This document shows positions 52,289-59,021 of a stretch of DNA of 64,000 nt, piece after piece. Within the stretch, counting starts at the first letter, position 1. Every line of letters begins with the position of its first letter. The position numbers and the translations under genes were made by a program. Location of the stretch: contig MEFP01000030.1 of NCBI GenBank assembly GCA_001725155.1, forward strand, positions 186,001-250,000, in the 5' to 3' direction. This DNA comes from Lysobacteraceae bacterium SCN 69-320. Lineage in GTDB: Bacteria; Pseudomonadota; Gammaproteobacteria; Xanthomonadales; Rhodanobacteraceae. The notes beneath the pieces were generated by a model. That model worked only from the letters and a program-made list of their open reading frames with translations. It was not told the origin of the DNA and did no database searches.

Positions 52289-53359
52289 ATGAAACTGCCG
52301 CCGTACTGCCTGTCGCTGATGCTGCTGTCGTCGCCGGCCTTGGGCGACCCGCCGCCGCGCTTTCCGCCCGGCGAGGTCTGGAACCGCGACATCACGGCGG
52401 CGCCGCTGCATCCGCAGTCGGCCGACATGATCTCGACCCTGGCCGGCCTCGGCGGCTTCGGCTTCGGCCGGATGCAGATCGACTTCGGCCTGCAGGTCGT
52501 GCGCGCGGCAGCCGGCAGCCCCACGCGCACGATCACGGGCTATCCCTACGACGACTACTACTCGCCCGACTGCGAGCCCATCGGCACGGCCCTGCCGGTA
52601 CCGACGAACGCCGCGATCGAGAGCGTCACGGGACTCAGCTGCGACAACGCCAGCGAGGACTGCCACCTGCTCGTCGTGCAGGGCGACACCTTGTACGAGG
52701 CCTATCACGCGAACGCGAGCGGCACCACCGGCCTCGAAGCGCAGTGCCTGGTCAAATGGCACCTGACCGCGGTCTATCCGGGCCAGGGCCGCGGCGAGCA
52801 CTGCAGCAGCGCCGACGGAGCCGGCTTCCCGATCGCGCCGCTGCTGTTCAATGCCGACGAGGTCTACGCCGCCGCGCAGAGCGGCGGCGATCTCGGCCAT
52901 GCGCTGCGCTTCATCCTGCCGAACGAGCGCATGGCCAGCGATGCATCGCTCGGCGGCACTGCCGGCAGGCTCTACGTGCGGCCGGCCACGCATGCCGGTG
53001 CCCCGTCGGGACCGGTCGGCAGCGTGCCCTACGGTGCGCGCCTGCGACTGCGCGCGGATTTTCCGCTGACGAACTATTCGCCGGCGGCCCAGGCCGTGCT
53101 GCGCACGATGCAGCGCTACGGCATCGTGCTGGCCGACGGCGGCAACGTCGCGCTGACCGCCGAAAGCGACCGCTACACCAACCGCAAATGGAACGAGATC
53201 GGCCTGGGCTCGCGCGTGTTCGACCAGACCGCCGGCGCCCGCGCCGTCGCGATCACCGACTTCCAGGTACTCGACACCGGCGCACGCATTGCCGAGACCT
53301 ACGACTGCGTGCGCACGAACGTCGTCGGCGACACGATTTTCGCCGACGGGCTGGAATAG
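52289..53359 (+). CDS. Secreted protein with C-terminal IFADGLE tail, 356 aa
   Basis: The signal peptide is MKLPPYCLSLMLLSSPALG. The mature sequence is Tyr/Asn/Pro-rich with few known motifs: PHFPPGEVWNRDITAAPLHP-like start (RFPPGEVWNRDITAAPLHPQ), GGFGFGRMQIDFGLQVVRA, PYGARLRLRADFPLTNYSPA and MQRYGIVLADGGNVALTAES. The last two resemble parts of secreted proteins annotated with no function in Gram-negative genomes. It ends VVGDTIFADGLE, the third tail of this type in the window. Several Cys residues (DCEPIG, SCDNASEDCH) suggest disulfides outside the cytoplasm. Confidence 0.82.
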   Translation: MKLPPYCLSLMLLSSPALGDPPPRFPPGEVWNRDITAAPLHPQSADMISTLAGLGGFGFGRMQIDFGLQVVRAAAGSPTRTITGYPYDDYYSPDCEPIGTALPVPTNAAIESVTGLSCDNASEDCHLLVVQGDTLYEAYHANASGTTGLEAQCLVKWHLTAVYPGQGRGEHCSSADGAGFPIAPLLFNADEVYAAAQSGGDLGHALRFILPNERMASDASLGGTAGRLYVRPATHAGAPSGPVGSVPYGARLRLRADFPLTNYSPAAQAVLRTMQRYGIVLADGGNVALTAESDRYTNRKWNEIGLGSRVFDQTAGARAVAITDFQVLDTGARIAETYDCVRTNVVGDTIFADGLE

Positions 53360-53369
53360 CGCCGCCACG

Positions 53370-54224
53370 ATGGCGTCTTCAGCCATGTCGGAAGCTGCCT
53401 CTCATCGCCTCGTCGGCGGCGTGCGCATGCCGCTCATCCTCTACGGCACGGCGTGGAAACAGGACGCAACGGCGCACTGGGTGGAGACCGCACTGCGCGC
53501 AGGCTTCGCCGGCATCGACACGGCCGGCCAGCCCAGGCACTACGACGAGGCTGCGGCCGGCGCCGGCATCGCCGCGTCGGCACGGGCGCGCGACACGCTG
53601 TATCTGCAAACCAAGTTCACGCCGATCGCCGGGCAGGATCCGGCGCGCCTGCCCTACGATCCGGACGCGCCGCTGGCGACGCAGATTGCGCAATCCTTCG
53701 CGAGTTCGCAGCGCAATCTGAGCAGCGAGCGCATCGACGCATTGCTGCTGCACTCGCCGCTGCGCGAACCCTCCGCGCAGCGCGTCGCCTGGCGCGCGTT
53801 CGAGACGTTGGCCGACGCGGGCCAGGTCGGTCTGCTCGGCATCAGCAACTGCTACGAACCGGCACGGCTGGCGCAGCTCTGGCGCGACGCGCGCATCAAG
53901 CCGGCCATCGTGCAGAACCGCTTCTACGCGCAGACCGGCTACGACCGCGAGATCCGTGCGTTCTGCCGCGCGAACGGCCTGGTCTATCAGAGCTTCTGGA
54001 CGCTCAGCGCGAACCCCGCGCTGCTGAACTCGGCGACCGTACTCGGCCTGGCCGCCGCCTACGACTGCTCGCCGGCGCAGATCCTGTTCCGCTGGCTGAT
54101 CCAGAACGACGTCGTGCCGCTGACCGGCACGACCTCGACGACGCACCTGCGGCAGAGCCTCGACGTGCTCGCGTTCGAGCTCGAAACGCAGGATTGCACG
54201 GCGATTGCCGCACTGCTGGCGTAG
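53370..54224 (+). CDS. Aldo/keto reductase family protein, 284 aa
   Basis: The barrel starts HRLVGGVRMPLILYGTAWKQ, with GFAGIDTAGQPRHYDEAAAG in place of the usual IDTAxxYxNE motif, LYLQTKFTPI carrying the catalytic Lys and ALLLHSPL carrying the His. The Tyr of the tetrad is replaced in position by RHYDE, shifted by sequence around it, so activity should be treated as probable. The C-terminal GTTSTTHLRQSLDVLAFEL is the nucleotide-binding end. The ATG at 53370 is used; 53385 is an alternative. The gene lies 10 bases after the secreted protein. Confidence 0.88.
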   Translation: MASSAMSEAASHRLVGGVRMPLILYGTAWKQDATAHWVETALRAGFAGIDTAGQPRHYDEAAAGAGIAASARARDTLYLQTKFTPIAGQDPARLPYDPDAPLATQIAQSFASSQRNLSSERIDALLLHSPLREPSAQRVAWRAFETLADAGQVGLLGISNCYEPARLAQLWRDARIKPAIVQNRFYAQTGYDREIRAFCRANGLVYQSFWTLSANPALLNSATVLGLAAAYDCSPAQILFRWLIQNDVVPLTGTTSTTHLRQSLDVLAFELETQDCTAIAALLA

Positions 54225-54382
54225 GTTGCGGTGAGCGCAGCGAACCGCAACGTCGAGATCTCGATGCAGCCGGGACAGGTCGATGGAGAGCTGACCGGCT
54301 CGCCGGATTCCGCATCGCTTCGATGACCGTTCTTCGCAGCGACGGCACTTCGCTGTTGCGGTTCGCTGCGCTCACCGGCAAC
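54225..54382. repeat. Pair of inverted REP-like palindromes (BIME-like)
   Basis: A 27-bp palindrome lies at 54225-54251 with arms GTTGCGGT and ACCGCAAC around GAGCGCAGCGA. The same sequence occurs in opposite orientation at 54355-54382. The pair flanks about 100 bases of non-coding DNA between the aldo/keto reductase and the nitrilase gene. Together with the copy at 13024 they show a dispersed family in this genome. No RAYT transposase gene is in the window. Confidence 0.75.
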
Positions 54383-54443
54383 CTACGTCTCCGGAAACCT
54401 ACGTCTCCGGCAACGGACCGTTGCCGCCTCGCGGGAGCGCGTC

Positions 54444-55313
54444 ATGCCCAAGCTCGTCAAATGCGGCCTGATCCAGACGTCGATGGCCTGCGCCAGCAGC
54501 GAATCGCTGGCCGTCATCCGCGAAGCGAACGTCGCGAAGACCGTCGGCTTCATCGAACAGGCCGCTGCCGAGGGCGTACAGATTCTCTGCATGCAGGAAA
54601 TCTTCACCGGCCCGTATTTCTGCGCCGAGCAGAACCCGCGCTGGTTCGACGCGGTGGAGCACATTCCCGACGGGCCGACCACGCAGCTGATGCAGGAGCT
54701 CGCGCGCCGCCATCGCATGGTCATCGTCGTACCGCTGTACGAGGAAGACGCCACCGGCGTCTACTACAACACCGCCGCAGTCATCGACGCGGACGGCCGC
54801 TACCTCGGCAAGTACCGCAAGAACCACATCCCGCATTGTGCGCCGGGCTTCTGGGAGAAGTTCTATTTCCGCCCGGGCAATCTCGGCTATCCGGTGTTCG
54901 ACACGCGCTACGCCCGCATCGGCGTGTATATCTGCTACGACCGGCATTTCCCCGAGGGCGCCCGCGCGCTCGGCCTGGCCGGCGCCGAGATCGTGTTCAA
55001 CCCGTCGGCCACGGTCGCCGGTCTGTCCGAATACCTGTGGAAACTGGAACAACCGGCGCACGCCGTTGCCAACGCCTATTTCATCGGCGCGATCAACCGC
55101 GTCGGCATCGAGATGCCGTGGAACATCGGCGAGTTCTACGGCCAGAGCTATTTCTGCGATCCGCGGGGCCAGTTCCTCGCGGTCGGATCGCGCGACCGCT
55201 CCGAACTCGTCACGGCCGAGCTCGATCTCGACCGCATCCGCGAAGTGCGCAATGTCTGGGCCTTCTACCGCGACCGCCGGCCCGACAGCTACGGTTCGCT
55301 GATCGAGCCCTGA
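54444..55313 (+). CDS. Nitrilase-superfamily C-N hydrolase (N-carbamoyl amide hydrolase type), 289 aa
   Basis: The Glu-Lys-Cys triad is visible: Glu in LCMQEIFTGPYF, Lys in YRKNHIPHCAPGFWEK and Cys in VYICYDRHFPEGAR. The sequence begins KCGLIQTSMACASSESLAVI and has VVPLYEEDATGVYYNTAAVI. This pattern is closest to beta-ureidopropionase and N-carbamoylputrescine/N-carbamoyl-D-amino acid amidohydrolases, which release ammonia and CO2 from carbamoyl groups. The substrate is not fixed by sequence, and no hydantoinase or agmatine gene is adjacent. Confidence 0.93.
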   Translation: MPKLVKCGLIQTSMACASSESLAVIREANVAKTVGFIEQAAAEGVQILCMQEIFTGPYFCAEQNPRWFDAVEHIPDGPTTQLMQELARRHRMVIVVPLYEEDATGVYYNTAAVIDADGRYLGKYRKNHIPHCAPGFWEKFYFRPGNLGYPVFDTRYARIGVYICYDRHFPEGARALGLAGAEIVFNPSATVAGLSEYLWKLEQPAHAVANAYFIGAINRVGIEMPWNIGEFYGQSYFCDPRGQFLAVGSRDRSELVTAELDLDRIREVRNVWAFYRDRRPDSYGSLIEP

Positions 55314-55329
55314 GCCGCACACGCGACGC

Positions 55330-56829
55330 TCAGACCAGCGGCTGGCCGTCGCCTTCGTACTCCTCGCCGAAGCCCAGCCGCCGGCAGCTCGCGAGCAACT
55401 TGTCCCGCAGCGCGTCGGCGCGGTCGCGATTGCGCGGCGCGTGATACAGCGCCCGATCCTGCGACAGCAGGCAGGCGGCCACGCCGGTGACGACGGGCGC
55501 CGCCATCGAGGTGCCGCTGAGCGGCGCGTAGGCGTTCGCTTTCCCGGGCACGGTCGACAGCACGGCCACGCCCGGCGCGATCATGTTGATGCGCCGGCCC
55601 GTGTTCGAGAACGCCGCGACGAACTCGGCCGGATCGCGCCTCGACACCGGCGCCGCACGGACGTAGCGCGCCGCTTCGGCCCGGTCCGGAAAGCCGTCGC
55701 GACGGCCGAATGCGGCTACCGCGACGACATCCTCGTGTACCGCGGGATAGGTCACATAGGGCAGGCTCTCGTTGCCGACTGCGGCGATCACGAGCACCCC
55801 GTGGTTGCGCACGTCGGCCAGCGCCTCGGACAGGGCCGCGTCCTCCAGGCCGCCGCCGAGGCTGAGATTGACGATGTCGCAGCCGTCGGCGACGGCGAAC
55901 AGCAGCGCCTTGATGATGGCGAAATTGGTCGCGCCGCTGCGCGTGGTGGCGAACGCGCGATAGGCACGCAGCTCCACGCCGGGCGCCAGGCCGGGCAGCT
56001 TCCCCTGAGCGCCGATCAGGCCGGCGACGTGGGTGCCGTGGATGTCGACGTCGTTGCAGGGGTCGTCCAGTTCGGCGATGTCGCCGGTCACGGTGCAGCA
56101 GCCGGTCACGCCTTTCAGCGCCTCGTGCGGCCCCACGCCGGTGTCGACGATGCCGACCTTCACGCCCGTCTCCGCGTCGAAGCGCTGCGCGGCGGCGGCG
56201 GCCGGGTAGTAGTGGCGCAGCACGTCGGCCACGCCGAGATCCAGCGGCGCCAGCTCGACGCGCTGGTCGGCCAGCGCGAGGCCGTCGCGGCAGGCGCCCC
56301 ATTGACGCGAGTCGGCTTCGACGATCAGGCGCGCTATCGCGCTGTCCGGCGCCAGATGCAGGACCACGCGGCCGGTCGCATCGGTGCGCCCCTCGTCACC
56401 GCTGCGCGCGGCGCCGTCGCTGAACGCGATGACGCGGACGTCGGCCAGCGGCATGCCCGAGCGCGCATCGACGCAGCTGACGGTGATCTGCGCCAGCCCG
56501 GTCGAGTCGCCGCGTCGCTCCGGCTGCATCTGCGCGGTCAGCACGCGCGGATTGGGATAGACGACCTCCCGGACGAGGCGCAGCGGCACGCCGGCAGCGC
56601 GCAGCGCGGCCACCGCGGCGTCGCTCATCTCCACCAGCACCGGACCGTTGCGCTGCGCATCGCGCACATGCAGCGGAATGCCGTCGAGCTGCTGGTTTTC
56701 ACCGGCCTCCTGCTCGAACGCCTCGGTCAGACGCTGCAGACGTTCGGCGTCCGGCCCCGTGTGGCTGGTCACTCCGGTTTGCGGCAGCAGCAGATAGCGT
56801 TGCGACATGGCGGCACTCGCAGTGGACAT
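55330..56829 (-). CDS. Subtilisin-like S8 serine protease without signal peptide, 499 aa
   Basis: The catalytic triad is complete: Asp in KVGIVDTGVGPHEAL, His in DIHGTHVAGLIGA and Ser in LSGTSMAAPVVTGVA. The oxyanion Asn region is VIAAVGNES. Before the catalytic domain (about residues 225-490) lies an I9-like propeptide region (residues 10-95, RYLLLPQTGVTSHTGPDAER) and then a regulatory-like beta domain (about 105-185: ITVSCVDARSGMPLADVRVI, DATGRVVLHLAPDS). There is no recognisable signal peptide, so export, if any, is by another route. The start at 56829 sits behind a GGGGGG run; an alternative ATG is at 56808. Confidence 0.92.
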   Translation of the reverse strand: MSTASAAMSQRYLLLPQTGVTSHTGPDAERLQRLTEAFEQEAGENQQLDGIPLHVRDAQRNGPVLVEMSDAAVAALRAAGVPLRLVREVVYPNPRVLTAQMQPERRGDSTGLAQITVSCVDARSGMPLADVRVIAFSDGAARSGDEGRTDATGRVVLHLAPDSAIARLIVEADSRQWGACRDGLALADQRVELAPLDLGVADVLRHYYPAAAAAQRFDAETGVKVGIVDTGVGPHEALKGVTGCCTVTGDIAELDDPCNDVDIHGTHVAGLIGAQGKLPGLAPGVELRAYRAFATTRSGATNFAIIKALLFAVADGCDIVNLSLGGGLEDAALSEALADVRNHGVLVIAAVGNESLPYVTYPAVHEDVVAVAAFGRRDGFPDRAEAARYVRAAPVSRRDPAEFVAAFSNTGRRINMIAPGVAVLSTVPGKANAYAPLSGTSMAAPVVTGVAACLLSQDRALYHAPRNRDRADALRDKLLASCRRLGFGEEYEGDGQPLV

Positions 56830-56891
56830 CCCCCCTGCACTGCCGCTGCCGCGGGCGTCCTCTCAGCCGCGGGGACGCGCCGACCGCGCGG

Positions 56892-57884
56892 CTAGCGCGC
56901 GCGCAGCCGGTAGCGCTCGCGGTAGTCGTTCGGCGTCATGCTGACGACCTGCTTGAACAGGCGGCGAAAGCTCGACACGTCCTGGTAGCCGCAGCGGCCG
57001 ACGATTTCCTCGAACGACAGATGCGTGGTCTCCAGCAGCGCCTTGGCGCGCTCCACGCGCAGCTTCTGCACGTATTCCAGCGGCGTGGCGCCGAAGTCCT
57101 CGTGGAAGCGGCGCAGCAGGGTGCGCTCGCTGACCCGGCAGTGATCGGCGAGTTCGCGCACGCTGATGGATTCGTGCAGACGCTTCTGCAGCCATTTCTC
57201 GGCGCGCTCGCCGAGTCCCTGGCGCGGCCGCTGGGCCAGCGCGAGGCTGATGTAGGGCGCCTGGCTCTGCCGTTCGCGGTCGACCAGCATCAGCCGCGAC
57301 ACGTTCTGCGCGAGACCCTTGCCGCCGGCCCATTCGACCATCTGCAGCACGAGCTCGTAGGCGGCCGTCGCGGCACCGGCGGTCACGACGCGGCCCTCGT
57401 CGACGAGCAGTTCCTCGATCGCGAAGTCCACGGCCGGATAGCGTTCGCGCGCGAGGTTCGCCAGCCACCAGCTCGTCGTGGCGCGCACCCCGTCGAGCAG
57501 GCCGGCCTCGGCCAGCAGCAGGGTCGCGTTGCAGGTCGAGGCGATGCGCAGTCCGGCCTCGGCGCAGCGGCGCAGCAGCACACGCTCGGCGACCAGTGCG
57601 TCGAGCTTGCGGCAGAGATCGCCGACGGTGGTGTAGTCGATCGCCGCGACCAGCAGCACGTCGAGCTCGTCCGGCCGTGCCTGCGCGGCCTCGAAGCTGA
57701 TGCCCGAGGCCAGCTTCACCGGGCCCGAGCGCGTCGCGACGAGCTGCACCGACAGCGGCGCCGGCGCGCCGGGATTCAAGGTGTGCGCGAGCTTGTTGGC
57801 CGTGCGCAAGGTATCGAACGGCGTGGTCACGGCCGAGGCCATGGCCGACTCGTGCACGAGGATGCCGATGCGCAGCGCCGCCAT
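56892..57884 (-). CDS. GlxA-family (DJ-1/PfpI plus AraC) transcription regulator, 330 aa
   Basis: The N-terminal domain (residues 1-195) is DJ-1/PfpI-like: RIGILVHESAMASAVTTPFD, LDVLLVAAIDYT, GLRIASTCNATLLLAEAGLL with Cys at the nucleophile elbow and TTSWWLAN. The C-terminal domain (230-325) is an AraC-type pair of helix-turn-helices: SISVRELADHCRVSERTLLR, RFHEDFGATPLEYVQKLRVE, RCGYQDVSSFRRLFKQVVSM. Such regulators respond to small amine or amide compounds in some species. The ATG overlaps the stop of the upstream secreted-protein gene by one base. Confidence 0.92.
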   Translation of the reverse strand: MAALRIGILVHESAMASAVTTPFDTLRTANKLAHTLNPGAPAPLSVQLVATRSGPVKLASGISFEAAQARPDELDVLLVAAIDYTTVGDLCRKLDALVAERVLLRRCAEAGLRIASTCNATLLLAEAGLLDGVRATTSWWLANLARERYPAVDFAIEELLVDEGRVVTAGAATAAYELVLQMVEWAGGKGLAQNVSRLMLVDRERQSQAPYISLALAQRPRQGLGERAEKWLQKRLHESISVRELADHCRVSERTLLRRFHEDFGATPLEYVQKLRVERAKALLETTHLSFEEIVGRCGYQDVSSFRRLFKQVVSMTPNDYRERYRLRAR

Positions 57885-58363
57885 CAGCGCGCTCCGTTCG
57901 CCGCGATGCGGCCGGCCGCATCCAGCCCGGCCGCATCGACGAAGATCACGCCGCCGCCGTTCGCGGCGATCTGCTGCAGCACGGCCGGCGGCAGGGTCGC
58001 GGCCTGCTCCGGCGCCGTGCGGCAGCCGGCGGCGACCGTGATCGCCCGATCGGCCGTCGCGCCGACAGGCAGCAGCTCCAGGCCCTGCGCGGCCGGTACG
58101 GCCAGCCACAGGCCCGGCGCGAGCGCGGCGACGCATTCGGTGCTCAGCGCACGCGCCAGCGTGTCGCCGCTGCGCGCGTCGATCTGCTCGAAGCGCGCGG
58201 CAGCCAGATCCAGCCGCATGCTGTAGTCGCGGCCGGGCAACGGTTCGGCGACGGCGTCGTCGACCGCGATGTCGGCCGCACCAGCGGCGCCGGCCAGCAG
58301 CAGCGACAGCAGCAAAGACGCCGATGAAATCCGACGATGCAGCGAGCGATTCGAAGTGTTCAT
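57884..58363 (-). CDS. Small secreted hypothetical protein, 159 aa
   Basis: A signal peptide (SASLLLSLLLAGAAGAADIA) is followed by a short mature part with acidic start DIAVDDAVAEPLPGRDYSMR and PPAVLQQIAANGGGVIFVDA near the end. No family is recognised. It is the first gene of a two-gene unit with the GlxA regulator (TGATG junction), so it is probably controlled by, or reports to, that regulator; this is inference. The ATG at 58363 begins the signal peptide; the frame is open to 58408. Confidence 0.65.
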   Translation of the reverse strand: MNTSNRSLHRRISSASLLLSLLLAGAAGAADIAVDDAVAEPLPGRDYSMRLDLAAARFEQIDARSGDTLARALSTECVAALAPGLWLAVPAAQGLELLPVGATADRAITVAAGCRTAPEQAATLPPAVLQQIAANGGGVIFVDAAGLDAAGRIAANGAR

Positions 58364-58635
58364 GGCCAGGTTCCTTGGGGAGGGGTGGAACCATGCTAGG
58401 CCGCACAAGCCTGCCCCGCCGGTGGCGGAATCGCAATCCTGATGGGGAAATCCGCCATGGGTGTTGTCGGAACCCGAGGCCGGACAGGGTGCTGGTGCGG
58501 CCAGCCTGGCGGATCGCCGGGCATCTGCTTTCAGGATGTTTCCGCCGATTGGTCAGGCTGACTGCTGCGAGGCACCAGCCGAGTGCACATGCTGCGCTCG
58601 CCGAGGAGCGTCGAGGCACTGGCTGAATCGGCATA

Positions 58636-58938
58636 GCAACCCCATCCCCACCCATGCCCTCCCCTTGAAGGGGAGGGTTTGTCCGGCACGGCGAAAACCT
58701 AGCCAGGCGGAACCCGGTCTGAAACAAGCCATTTCTCTGGTGTCTGGCCTGGAAAAGCCCTCCCCTTCAAGGGGAGGGCTTGTCCGGCACGGCGAAAACC
58801 TAGCCAGGCGGAACCCGGTCTGAAACAAGCCATTTCTCTGGTGTCTGGCCTGGAAAAGCCCTCCCCTTCATTTCTCTGGTGTCTGGCCTGGAAAAGCCCT
58901 CCCCTTCAAGGGGAGGGTATGGGTGGGGATGGGGTTGC
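58636..58938. mobile_element. 303-bp MITE-like element with 42-bp terminal inverted repeats and 101-bp tandem units
   Basis: The ends 58636-58677 and 58897-58938 are inverted copies matching at 41 of 42 positions; each starts GCAACCCCATCCCCACCCAT and includes the palindrome CCCTCCCCTTGAAGGGGAGG. Inside, units of 101 bases begin at 58657 and 58758; a third, shortened to 38 bases, begins at 58859 and a final palindrome at 58897. There is no transposase or other gene. It fills most of the 658-base gap 58364-59021; the remaining bases show no gene. No clear target duplication was seen. Confidence 0.8.
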
Positions 58939-59021
58939 CTTCGTGGCAAACACGAGCACAGAAACCAGCACCGCATCCGCAGGAGCCGCGAATTGCGCCA
59001 GGCAACAGCGCAACGCCGACC

